A stretch of 17,860 nt of DNA from Acidaminococcaceae bacterium UBA2453 (GTDB taxonomy: Bacteria; Bacillota; Negativicutes; Acidaminococcales; Acidaminococcaceae): contig DDQB01000023.1 of assembly GCA_002342505.1 (NCBI GenBank), forward strand, positions 1 to 17,860. Reading direction: 5' to 3'. Shown piece after piece: positions 1-9,983 of the stretch (its first letter is position 1; each line of letters begins with the position of its first letter). The notes beneath the pieces are model-generated. The model was given only the letters and a program-made list of their open reading frames with translations. It made no database searches and was not told where the DNA came from. Both the position numbers and the translations under genes were made by a program.

Positions 1-127
1 TTATTTATGTAGTATAATACAGGAGGCGTTACAGGGCCGTCTTTTTATTTGGAGGCGGAAGCCGTGACGTTCTTTTAACGGAAAACAGAAAAACGTAAAA
101 AAATACAAAAGCAAGAAGGTTTGTTCC

Positions 128-784
128 ATGGATGTAAATTTTGAAATTATGAAGAACGCGTTCCCGCTTCTGATCGCGGGCGCGGGGATTACGATCGAGA
201 TCACGGCTCTCAGCGTGTTCTTTGGCATGCTGATCGGCATCGTGGTTTCCCTGATTCGCCTTTCCAGCATTAAACCGTTGCGCTGGCTGGGTAATGTATA
301 TGTAGATTTTATCCGCGGTACGCCGCTTCTGATCCAGATCTTTCTGGTGTATTTTGCGCTGCCCGGCATTATAGGGCATCGTGTTGACGCTTTCTTTGCT
401 GCGATTTCCGCCTGCTCCATCAACAGCGGCGCCTATGTGGCGGAAGTGTTCCGGGGCGGCATCCAGTCTATTGACAAAGGGCAGATGGAAGCCGGCCGCA
501 GCCTGGGTATGACCTGGTGGCAGACCATGCGCTACATCATCCTGCCCCAGGCGTTCAAACGTATCATCCCGCCTCTTGGTAACGAGTTTATTGCCATGCT
601 GAAAGATTCCTCCCTGGTTTCGGTCATCGGCTTTGAGGAACTGACCCGCCGCGGGCAGCTGATCATCGCCCGTACCTATGCGTCTTTTGAAATCTGGATG
701 GCAGTCGCGATCATCTACCTGATCTTGACATTTACGGTAGCCCGGCTGACCGGTTTGCTGGAAAGGAAGTTTGACACGAAATGA
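128..784 (+). CDS. Polar amino-acid ABC transporter, permease subunit (HisM/GlnP family)
   Basis: Inner-membrane channel subunit of an ATP-driven amino-acid importer. The 218-residue product has the family's usual length. Hydrophobic segments lie near residues 12-42, 63-83, 86-105 and 185-207. The cytoplasmic coupling (EAA) loop is at 121-140, starting EAGRSLG and ending in LP, followed by the typical PPLGNEF and LKDSSL stretch; this loop docks onto the ATPase. An AGAAGG ribosome-binding site lies about 8 bases before the ATG. The ATPase gene follows with an ATGA overlap, so the two are translationally coupled. The substrate-binding protein gene is not in the window and may lie just upstream. 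Bases 1-127 hold no convincing gene; a TATAAT at 13-18 could be a -10 box whose -35 is outside the window. The transported amino acid cannot be told from sequence. Confidence 0.93.
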   Translation: MDVNFEIMKNAFPLLIAGAGITIEITALSVFFGMLIGIVVSLIRLSSIKPLRWLGNVYVDFIRGTPLLIQIFLVYFALPGIIGHRVDAFFAAISACSINSGAYVAEVFRGGIQSIDKGQMEAGRSLGMTWWQTMRYIILPQAFKRIIPPLGNEFIAMLKDSSLVSVIGFEELTRRGQLIIARTYASFEIWMAVAIIYLILTFTVARLTGLLERKFDTK

Positions 785-1512
785 GTCAGGAAATCATCAA
801 AATTACCGGCCTGAAGAAAAGCTTCGGCAATCTGCATGTATTAAAAGGAATCGACCTTTCCATACAGGAAAAAGAAGTAGTGGTGATCATCGGCCCCTCC
901 GGCAGCGGCAAATCCACCTTGTTGCGCTGCATCAATTATCTGGAAGAACCTACGGCAGGGGAGATCGTTTTTGACAATATCCCCCTGAACGGGGAAGCGA
1001 ATATCAATGAGGTCCGTAAAGAAGTGGGCATGGTGTTCCAGCGGTTTAACCTGTTTCCCCATATGACAGTTATGGAAAACCTGGTGCTGGCGCCCATGAA
1101 GGTGCGCAATACCAGCCGTAAGGAAGCGGAAGCGCTGGCCATGATGTATCTGAAGAAAGTCGGACTGGAGATGAAGGCCGACAGCTATCCGGACCAGCTT
1201 TCCGGCGGGCAGCAGCAGCGTGTGGCCATTGCCCGCGCCCTGTGCATGAAACCGAAAGCCATGCTGTTTGACGAACCGACTTCCGCGCTTGATCCGGAAA
1301 TGATCAAGGAAGTGCTGGAGGTTATGAAACAACTGGCGGAAGATGGCATGACCATGGTGGTGGTGACTCACGAAATGGGGTTCGCCAAAGAAGTGGGAGA
1401 CCGGGTGCTGTTTGTGGACGGCGGTTATATACTGGAAGAAGGAACGCCGGAGCAGGTGTTTGACCATCCGCAGAATCCCCGGACGCAGAGCTTCCTGTCA
1501 AAGATTTTATAA
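781..1512 (+). CDS. Polar amino-acid ABC transporter, ATP-binding subunit (GlnQ/HisP family)
   Basis: Cytoplasmic ATPase that powers the permease encoded just upstream. All nucleotide-binding motifs are intact in the 243-residue product: Walker A GPSGSGKST at 38-46 (Lys44), Q-loop Gln87, signature LSGGQ at 140-144, Walker B with Asp164-Glu165, and switch His197. The QRFNLFPHMTVMEN stretch after the Q-loop is typical of the polar amino-acid uptake subfamily. The start overlaps the permease stop as ATGA. The stop codon at 1510-1512 is followed within a few bases by an intrinsic terminator, so this is the last gene of its operon. Membership in the subfamily is near certain; the substrate is unknown. 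Confidence 0.95.
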   Translation: MSQEIIKITGLKKSFGNLHVLKGIDLSIQEKEVVVIIGPSGSGKSTLLRCINYLEEPTAGEIVFDNIPLNGEANINEVRKEVGMVFQRFNLFPHMTVMENLVLAPMKVRNTSRKEAEALAMMYLKKVGLEMKADSYPDQLSGGQQQRVAIARALCMKPKAMLFDEPTSALDPEMIKEVLEVMKQLAEDGMTMVVVTHEMGFAKEVGDRVLFVDGGYILEEGTPEQVFDHPQNPRTQSFLSKIL

Positions 1513-1516
1513 AAGC

Positions 1517-1555
1517 AGCCTTGGAGCTTTACCGGCTCCGGGGCTTTTATTTTTT
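1517..1555 (+). terminator. Intrinsic terminator of the amino-acid ABC operon
   Basis: An 11-bp stem (1517-1527 with 1535-1545, two T-G wobbles) closes a 7-base loop and is followed by a T-rich tail, TTTATTTTTT. It begins five bases after the ATPase stop codon. Confidence 0.9.
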
Positions 1556-1576
1556 GAGGCTTCCGCAATCAATAAG

Positions 1577-1604
1577 TTGTAACGTATTTTGCATTTTGTA
1601 TTAA
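1577..1604 (+). promoter_or_regulatory. Possible promoter for hpf
   Basis: TTGTAA (1577-1582), 16-base spacer, TATTAA (1599-1604), in an AT-rich stretch just after the terminator. It is the best match in the gap before hpf but far from consensus. It would leave a leader of about 195 bases that contains a 37-codon ORF and a short hairpin CCAAG/CTTGG (1773-1786) just before the hpf ribosome-binding site. Confidence 0.35.
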
Positions 1605-1656
1605 AAAAGTGACAAATTTGAGAAATCTTAAAAACAGTACAGGAATAAACCGGTAA

Positions 1657-1770
1657 ATGTCGAATAACCATATAACAGGCAAAAAGTATGCGGTGCGCGG
1701 CAAGGACACGCAGAGGAGGCGTTACAGAACAGATACAGCATGGGTCGGGCCTGCTGAGGAATGCCTGTAA
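1657..1770 (+). CDS. Possible small basic protein (37 residues) in the hpf leader
   Basis: An ATG-started frame ends in tandem stops (TAA TAA) 36 bases before hpf. The peptide is strongly basic, with KKYAVRGK and a QRRRYR cluster in the middle and WVGPAEECL at the end. A weak AGGA lies 12 bases before the ATG. The AGG AGG codon pair doubles as a Shine-Dalgarno-like sequence, which is unusual inside a coding region. I recognise no family. It could be a leader peptide, a ribosome-associated microprotein or a chance ORF; a frame of this length is not rare by chance. Confidence 0.25.
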   Translation: MSNNHITGKKYAVRGKDTQRRRYRTDTAWVGPAEECL

Positions 1771-1806
1771 TAACCAAGTGACCTTGGAAAAGCAAGGAGG
1801 ATTTAT

Positions 1807-2358
1807 ATGGCAGTTATTATTAAGGGAAGAAACACTGTTGTTTCACCTGCCGTAAAGGCATATGTGGAAAAGAAGATTGATAAAGTGACGAGGCAGTTTA
1901 AAGCCGTAGGAGATATTACCGCCGTACTGAAAGTAGAAAACGGAAATCACATTGCGGAAATAACCGTTCCGGCTAAGGGCATTTTATTACGGGCCCAGGA
2001 ATCGACGAAAGATATGTATTCCTCTATTGATCTTGTGGTGGAAAAGATTGAACGCCAGGTACACAAATACAAAACCAAGCTGATGAAACGCAAATACAGT
2101 AACTTCCGCGATATTTCCGCGGAGGCTGTGCCGGCGGCGGAGCCTTCCCCGGCAGCGGCGGAACCGGAAGAAGAATTCCGGATCATCCGGAACAAGAGCT
2201 TCACCATGAACCCTATGACGCCGGAAGAAGCGATCCTGCAGATGAACCTGCTGAACCACGATTTCTTCGTATTCTTCGATCCGGATTTTGGCGGGGTCAG
2301 CGTAGTGTACCGGCGTAAAGACGGAAACTATGGATTACTGGAACCCAAAATGGAATAG
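1807..2358 (+). CDS. hpf: Ribosome hibernation-promoting factor, long form (HPF)
   Basis: Binds the 30S subunit in the decoding region and pairs two 70S ribosomes into inactive 100S dimers during stationary phase or stress. The 183-residue product shows the two-domain long form: an N-terminal S30AE ribosome-binding domain (about 1-100, starting with an IIKGRNT strand and a VKAYVEKKI helix), an Ala/Pro/Glu-rich flexible linker (103-122), and the C-terminal dimerisation domain (124-183, with SFTMNPMTPEEA and FFVFFDPDFG, both typical). A strong AGGAGG lies 6 bases before the ATG. It is flanked by terminators, so it is probably a single-gene unit. The secA gene downstream has its own promoter. 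Confidence 0.96.
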   Translation: MAVIIKGRNTVVSPAVKAYVEKKIDKVTRQFKAVGDITAVLKVENGNHIAEITVPAKGILLRAQESTKDMYSSIDLVVEKIERQVHKYKTKLMKRKYSNFRDISAEAVPAAEPSPAAAEPEEEFRIIRNKSFTMNPMTPEEAILQMNLLNHDFFVFFDPDFGGVSVVYRRKDGNYGLLEPKME

Positions 2359-2376
2359 AAAAAGAGACTAAAAACC

Positions 2377-2410
2377 AGACGCGGGGCAGAAATGTCCTGC
2401 GTCTTTTCTA
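2377..2410 (+). terminator. Intrinsic terminator of hpf
   Basis: A 12-bp stem (2377-2388 with 2393-2404, two G-T wobbles) closes a GAAA tetraloop and runs into TTTTCTATT. It begins 19 bases after the hpf stop codon. Confidence 0.88.
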
Positions 2411-2459
2411 TTATTCACGTAAACTTCACAAAATAATAGAAAGAATGGCTCTTCTTTTT

Positions 2460-2488
2460 TTGACTTTTACAGTGGTTTCTGTTAAAAT
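2460..2488 (+). promoter_or_regulatory. Sigma70-type promoter for secA
   Basis: TTGACT (2460-2465), a 17-base spacer and TAAAAT (2483-2488). Five of six -35 positions and five of six -10 positions match consensus. Transcription would start near 2495, giving a leader of about 135 bases. That leader contains a hairpin (GGCGTC 2540-2545 with GACGCC 2569-2574) and a 33-codon ORF. Confidence 0.75.
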
Positions 2489-2504
2489 TTCATAATAGAC
2501 AATA

Positions 2505-2606
2505 ATGGATCATTGTTTGTTTGAATCAATTCGGATCAGGGCGTCGCGGTCAGTGAAAAAACAGGACGGACGCCGTTTGCGTGCAGGATTTATCAGGCAG
2601 GAGTAA
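2505..2606 (+). CDS. Possible leader peptide (33 residues) upstream of secA
   Basis: This ATG frame lies wholly between the secA promoter and the secA ribosome-binding site and stops 23 bases before the secA start. The peptide is Arg-rich and ends GRRLRAGFIRQE. Its RAG near the C-terminus recalls the RAG in the E. coli SecM stall sequence, but there is no hydrophobic export signal, no aromatic residues at SecM spacing and no clear ribosome-binding site (the ATG is about 10 bases from the predicted transcript start). It may well be a chance ORF. Confidence 0.2.
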   Translation: MDHCLFESIRIRASRSVKKQDGRRLRAGFIRQE

Positions 2607-2629
2607 TTCATAGTTAAGGAGTGAGACGT

Positions 2630-5170
<2,541 letters not shown>

Positions 5171-5287
5171 CAAAGGAAAATAGAGATCTGGATGCGTTGC
5201 GTTTTGCGAAGACAGTTGCAAAACAGCGCGCGTGAAACAGGGCAAATTAATGCAAGATAAAAATAACCAGTAAAGGATGTGAGAAAG

Positions 5288-6416
5288 TTGCTGCTTGAAG
5301 AATACAGACCGGAAATCGTAAGCCTCAAGAAAAAACTGGACGAAATGAGGGGATCTCTTTGACATCCCCAGCAAAGAAGAAAAAATAGGGGAATTGGAAC
5401 ATCTCATGGGGGAACCATCCTTCTGGGACGATCCGGAGAAAGCGTCAAAGATATCCAAAGATGTAGACGCGCTGAAATCGGAAGTAGAAGAATACAAAGG
5501 ACTGGAGACGGGACTGGACAATCTGGAAGTGCTGCAGGAAATGGCTGCGGAAGAACAGGATGAATCCCTGATCCCGGAACTGGACGAAGCGTTAAATAAG
5601 ATTAAGGAAGATCTGCATCATCTGGAATTGGGCATGCTGCTGTCAGAAGAGTACGACGCCAACAATGCCATCCTTACCCTGCACGCGGGAGCCGGCGGGA
5701 CCGAAGCTCAGGACTGGACTTCCATGCTGCTCCGAATGTTTACCCGCTTTGCGGAACGGAACGGCTACCAGGTGGAGATGCTGGACTATTTGGCCGGCGA
5801 TGAAGCCGGGGTCAAGAGCGCTACGCTGCAGATCAACGGGCATAATGCTTATGGTTTTTTCCGCAGCGAAAAGGGCGTGCACCGGCTTGTGCGCATTTCG
5901 CCTTTTGACGCCAACGCCCGCCGTCATACCTCTTTTTCGGCAGTGGATGTTATGCCGGAACTGGATGAGACGGTGCATGTGGAGATCAATATGGAAGAAG
6001 TGCGCGTAGATGTGTACCGGGCCAGCGGCGCCGGCGGACAGCACGTTAACAAAACCTCTTCCGCTGTGCGCATGACACATCTGCCTACCGGTATCGTGGT
6101 GCAGTGCCAGAACGAACGCAGCCAGATCCAGAACCGGGAAAAGGCGCTGCAGTTGCTGCGCGGTAAACTGTATGCCTATGAAAAGGCGAAACAGGACGCC
6201 AAGATCAGCGATCTGGCAGGGGACTACCAGGCGATTGAATGGGGCAGCCAGATCCGCTCCTATGTGTTCCAGCCGTATACTATGGTAAAAGATCACCGCA
6301 CCTCTTACGAAACATCCAATGTGGACGGTGTGATGGACGGAGATCTGCGGCCTTTTGTGGAAGCGTACCTGCGCCAGGAATATGAAGCTAAAAAATTAGC
6401 GGCAAAACAGATATAA
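5288..6416 (+). CDS. prfB: Peptide chain release factor 2, with programmed +1 frameshift
   Basis: Terminates translation at UGA and UAA. The product is made from two frames: 24 codons from TTG 5288 to CTT 5357-5359, then a +1 shift past in-frame TGA 5360-5362, continuing at GAC 5361 to the stop at 6416, for about 375 residues. TTG 5288 is preferred because AAAGGA sits 10 bases upstream; an in-frame GTG at 5279 is too close to it. Hallmarks of RF2: the SPF anticodon-like tripeptide at 204-206 and GGQ at 249-251, within one residue of E. coli positions. N-terminal coiled-coil domain 1 is present. Reading only the second frame would truncate the protein to 340 residues. It lies 117 bases after secA without an obvious terminator between, so co-transcription with secA is possible. 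Confidence 0.96.
5348..5363 (+). promoter_or_regulatory. RF2 autoregulatory +1 frameshift site
   Basis: Reads AGG GGA TCT CTT TGA C: an internal Shine-Dalgarno-like AGGGGA, three bases, then the slippery CTT followed by TGA C. Spacing is identical to the classic prfB site. When RF2 is scarce the ribosome slips and makes full-length RF2; when it is plentiful, termination at TGA wins. Confidence 0.93.
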
Positions 6417-6422
6417 AAACGG

Positions 6423-6461
6423 ACAGCGTCGTATGTCGTCGGATGTACGCCGCTGTGTTTT
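6423..6461 (+). terminator. Probable weak terminator after prfB
   Basis: An imperfect stem (6423-6435 with 6444-6456: ACAGCG/CGCTGT, one mismatch, then CGTA/TACG plus two wobbles) closes an 8-base loop and is followed by only GTTTTG. The short T-run suggests partial termination, so some read-through into the DUF5693 gene is possible. Confidence 0.45.
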
Positions 6462-6491
6462 GTGTATAAAATCGATAAGAGTGGGATAGCT

Positions 6492-8636
6492 ATGCAGGAT
6501 TGGAAAAACCGTTACAATCCAATATTGGTATGTTGTATTGTGATTGCGTTCTGTGCGGCCCTGTGGCTGATGCAGATCCGGTATCACATTGAAAAGCAGA
6601 ACGATACGGTGGAGCAGACGCTGGATTATCAGGGGATTTTGATGATGGCCCAGCGGGAAGGGCAGGGCTGTGACAGACTGCTGCGGCAGTTTAAGGAAGC
6701 CGGCGTGACTACGCTGATCGTGTATGATACCACGCTGGAACGGCTGGACCGGGAGCAGCGGATTTCCGCCATGCCCGGGGATGTGCTGCAGAAAGCGGCA
6801 CCCGGCGTGCACCGCGGCGCTTTTGACGCGCTGCTTGCTTCCGGGAAGATAGACCCGGATGCGGTATATGTAACACGCGGAAGCGATGAAGCTGCCTGGG
6901 AAGAAGTGAAAGAGGACCTGGGCTGGCGTTATGGAAACGAACGGATCCGTGCGGTCAGCACAGCTCCCGAAATTATAGAAGTAAAAGGTGATTCCCGTGT
7001 GTTGCTGGAACCGGATTACCGCGCTAAAGCGCCTATGATGCAGGCGCCGCTGGGCGTTTCCGTAAAGGAATTGCAGGATGTGCAGAAAGCGGGATTCCTG
7101 GTTGCGATCCGGCCCCAGAATTACCTTCCCTATAATACCAAAGCGATTGACAGCCTGTTTGACCGGGTCGACCGGTCAGGCGTGCAGGTCACGACCTACA
7201 TTCCCTGCGGGACCGATGTGCTTGGCTTCCCAAAGGATATTGCCTATGCGGGGAAAAAGCTGGCGGAGCGGAATATCCGGCTGGGCTTATTGGAACATGT
7301 GACGCAGCTGCAGTTCGCAAAGTTTGCCGGACTGGACGATCTGCTGCGCGCAGTGGATAACAATGCGGTACGCGTATTGAACATCGACGCACAGGAAAAC
7401 AGCAAGCTGATGATGCCGGACGCATTGCGCCGCTGGGCGCTGGCGGACGAGGAACGGAATATTCGCGTCAACTATGTGCGTCTGTTCCTGAAACCGCAGA
7501 ACGGCGTGGACATCGTTGATCTGAACCTTGACTATATGCGTCAGATCACACAGCAGGTAAAGGATCGCGGCTATAAGATCGGCGTGGCCGGTGTATTCCA
7601 GAAACCGGGAGACGCGACGGCTGTTTCGGCCAATAGAAATCCGGGATACAGAGGAAGTTACGATCCGGATCGCAGTATGCTGCTGTTGGTTGCGTTAGGC
7701 GCCTGGGCCGCACTGGCTATGTATATGGGGCTGATCATCCCGTCAGCCAGGGGGGGCAAACAGTATATCCTTGTAATTGTCGGTATGCTGATTACCGCGT
7801 TCTGCCTGTTTATGGGGCGGGGCCTGTCGATCCGGCAGGGCCTGGCTTTTATATCGGCCGTAGTATATCCGGTACTTTCCATCAGTGTGATCCTGACCTT
7901 GTGGGAAGGAATCAAAACCAATGACAGGCCCCTGCCGGGAGTTATCTTCACTGCATTATGGCAGCTGGCGCTGGCGATTGCCCTTTCCCTGATCGGCGCG
8001 ACGCTGAACGGATCCATTATGGGCGATCTTCGGTTTTTCCTGGAAGCCGATATCTACCGGGGGGTAAAATTAACCTTTATCATGCCGGTCCTGCTGACGC
8101 TGCTGCTGTTCCTTCGCTGGTACAGCATTTTCCCGGAACAGGGGGAAGGCGGGGTGGATCTGTTTTCCCAGTTTGTGAAAATCTGTAAAACAAAACTCAC
8201 GTTGGGACATTTTGTGATCTTAGGAGTTTTGTTGTTTGTTGCTTATATATTTGTGGGGCGCAGCGGCCATACCGGCGGCGTTCCTGTGCCGGCCATTGAG
8301 ATCAAGCTGCGTCTGTTCCTGGAACAGGTCATGTATGCGCGGCCGCGGGAGAAAGAGTTCATGATTGGGCATCCGGCCTTTTTCCTGGCGGCATACGCTG
8401 CGTACAGGCAGGCGCCTAACCTGTGCAAACTGGCGCTGGCGCTTGGGGCTGTCATCGGGCAGGGCTCGCTGGTGCAGACTTTCTGTCATATGCGCACGCC
8501 GGCCATGATGAGCTACATCCGCGCGCTGGACGGGTATCTGCTGGGTGCTGCGCTGGGGATCGTCGCGGTGGTTATCGTTGCTGCTATCATGCCATATATC
8601 AGACCATGGCTAAGGAGATTCATGCTTAATGAGTAA
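6492..8636 (+). CDS. DUF5693 family polytopic membrane protein
   Basis: Function unknown. The 714-residue product has one N-terminal membrane segment (about 9-27), a large soluble domain predicted outside the membrane (about 30-390) with repeated strand-helix rhythm, and about eight hydrophobic segments between 396 and 705. I recognise it as DUF5693, which to my recollection is often next to csaB in Negativicutes. The csaB start overlaps its last 8 bases, which points to coupled translation and a shared pathway, probably synthesis, modification or export of a cell-surface polysaccharide (inference). The start is ATG 6492; a longer frame from GTG 6462 would begin inside the hairpin tail and lacks a ribosome-binding site. 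The site before 6492 (GAGTGGGA) is itself weak. It could be a transporter or a membrane glycan-processing enzyme; sequence alone does not decide. Confidence 0.85.
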   Translation: MQDWKNRYNPILVCCIVIAFCAALWLMQIRYHIEKQNDTVEQTLDYQGILMMAQREGQGCDRLLRQFKEAGVTTLIVYDTTLERLDREQRISAMPGDVLQKAAPGVHRGAFDALLASGKIDPDAVYVTRGSDEAAWEEVKEDLGWRYGNERIRAVSTAPEIIEVKGDSRVLLEPDYRAKAPMMQAPLGVSVKELQDVQKAGFLVAIRPQNYLPYNTKAIDSLFDRVDRSGVQVTTYIPCGTDVLGFPKDIAYAGKKLAERNIRLGLLEHVTQLQFAKFAGLDDLLRAVDNNAVRVLNIDAQENSKLMMPDALRRWALADEERNIRVNYVRLFLKPQNGVDIVDLNLDYMRQITQQVKDRGYKIGVAGVFQKPGDATAVSANRNPGYRGSYDPDRSMLLLVALGAWAALAMYMGLIIPSARGGKQYILVIVGMLITAFCLFMGRGLSIRQGLAFISAVVYPVLSISVILTLWEGIKTNDRPLPGVIFTALWQLALAIALSLIGATLNGSIMGDLRFFLEADIYRGVKLTFIMPVLLTLLLFLRWYSIFPEQGEGGVDLFSQFVKICKTKLTLGHFVILGVLLFVAYIFVGRSGHTGGVPVPAIEIKLRLFLEQVMYARPREKEFMIGHPAFFLAAYAAYRQAPNLCKLALALGAVIGQGSLVQTFCHMRTPAMMSYIRALDGYLLGAALGIVAVVIVAAIMPYIRPWLRRFMLNE

Positions 8637-9720
8637 GATCGTTATTTCCGGATATTACGGATTTAATAATGCCGGAGACGAAGCGCTGCTGACCGCCATA
8701 CTGGCATCGCTGCGCGCTATCGAACCGGATGCGGATATAACCGTTATTTCCGGAAATCCGGGAAATACAATAGCAAAACATCAGGTCAAATCGCTGTACC
8801 GTTTCGCGGCAGTACGCCTGTTGCGCGCCATCGGCGAAGCAGACCTGCTGATCAGCGGCGGCGGCAGTCTTCTGCAGGATGTGACCAGTAAACGGAGCCT
8901 GGCTTATTATCTTTCTGTAATTGCGGCGGCAAAATGGAAAAAGAAAAAGGTTATGCTCTTTGCCCAGGGGATCGGTCCCATCCGCAACCGGTTCATGCGT
9001 CTGCTGACCCGCATCGTATGTAATAAGGCGGACCTGATCACCGTCCGGGACGAGGAGTCGGCGGAAGAACTGGCGCGACTGGGCGTGCTGCCGGATAAAG
9101 TGGAAGTCACCGCAGATCCGGTGCTGACGCTGAATCCTGCTTCCAGATTGCAGGGCAAAAGCATTTTGGCAGAAGCCGGGCTGGATCCCTATAAACCGAT
9201 CATCGGGGTTTCGGTACGGGAATGGCCGGAAAACCAGCGTTGCCTGCAACAGCTGGCAACGGCGCTGGGAGCCTTGAGTGAGCGGCATAATGCCCAGATT
9301 GCGATTTTGCCGTTACAGGTTTCTATGGATATGAAAGCCAGCGAAACGTTGCGCGGGTATCTGCCCAAGATGCGGCAAAAGGTCGTGTTGCTGAAGAAAA
9401 CGTATTCAACGGAAGAATTCCTCAGCATTGTCGGAAGTCTCCGTCTGCTGATTGCCATGCGTCTGCACGCGCTGGTCTTTGCGTCTGTGATGAAAGTGCC
9501 GCTGATGGCGGTGTCCTACGATCCGAAAGTGGACAGCTTTGTGAAGGCGATCGGGGCGCAGGCAGTTGGTACTGTGGAAACGCTGGACGCGGGGAAAGTG
9601 GAAAAGGCAGCCGAAAGCCTGTGGGGCGCGGAGCCGCATATGCAGGAGCGGAGGATCGCCGAAATGAGAGCAAAGGCCCAGAGCAATGCGGTGAAAGCTT
9701 TTGAACTGTTGCATCGGTAA
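8629..9720 (+). CDS. csaB: Polysaccharide pyruvyl transferase CsaB
   Basis: Member of the family that transfers pyruvate from phosphoenolpyruvate to cell-wall polysaccharide, forming the ketal recognised by S-layer-homology (SLH) domains in Bacillus anthracis. The 363-residue product has the N-terminal GYYGFNNAGDEAL signature (8-20), SGGGSLLQD (76-84), FAQGIGP, the TVRDEES turn linking the two GT-B-like halves, and the C-terminal MRLHALVFA (from 277) followed by SYDPKVDSF. These all fit CsaB. The gene starts inside the end of the DUF5693 gene; AAGGAG lies 11 bases upstream. In Negativicutes SLH-bearing outer-membrane proteins tether the outer membrane to the wall, so a role in that anchor is attractive but inferred. 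No terminator follows closely. Confidence 0.92.
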   Translation: MSKIVISGYYGFNNAGDEALLTAILASLRAIEPDADITVISGNPGNTIAKHQVKSLYRFAAVRLLRAIGEADLLISGGGSLLQDVTSKRSLAYYLSVIAAAKWKKKKVMLFAQGIGPIRNRFMRLLTRIVCNKADLITVRDEESAEELARLGVLPDKVEVTADPVLTLNPASRLQGKSILAEAGLDPYKPIIGVSVREWPENQRCLQQLATALGALSERHNAQIAILPLQVSMDMKASETLRGYLPKMRQKVVLLKKTYSTEEFLSIVGSLRLLIAMRLHALVFASVMKVPLMAVSYDPKVDSFVKAIGAQAVGTVETLDAGKVEKAAESLWGAEPHMQERRIAEMRAKAQSNAVKAFELLHR

Positions 9721-9818
9721 CCGGAGATCTGCAAGGATTGTCCTGCGAAGCAAAACAAAATGAATTGATGAGTTATAGAAGGGGTTGTTTCAGTTTAGAA
9801 AAATAGTTCGCAATTATT

Positions 9819-9887
9819 TTGCAAACAGTATGCGCAAAAAGTTGTATAGTTAAGTGACAGCGTTAAGCGCAGAATAAGCAAGCGCTG
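9819..9887 (+). promoter_or_regulatory. Possible promoter region and dyad upstream of ftsE
   Basis: TTGCAA (9819-9824) is followed 18 bases later by TGTATA (9843-9848), or 20 bases later by TATAGT (9845-9850); neither spacing is ideal. Just downstream is an imperfect dyad, CAGCGTT (9858-9864) with AAgCGCTG (9880-9887, one bulged base), which could be an operator. The rest of the gap between csaB and ftsE (9721-9983) shows no gene. Confidence 0.25.
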
Positions 9888-9983
9888 ACAGAATTCGTTT
9901 GTGCGTACGTCGTCGGCGGGCGCGCAGACAAAGGAAGCGGCGGTTCCATACTATTTCGAATTCGTGTGAAGGGAGCTTTACCA

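Noticed and set aside
21..1727. The 14-mer AGGAGGCGTTACAG occurs at 21-34 and 1714-1727
   Set aside because: Both copies are in gaps, but one shared 14-mer is about what chance allows in a window of this size, and the flanks do not match.
6462..6491. N-terminal extension of the DUF5693 protein from GTG 6462
   Set aside because: No Shine-Dalgarno sequence, and it would begin in the tail of the prfB hairpin. ATG 6492 places the membrane anchor at a normal distance from the N-terminus.
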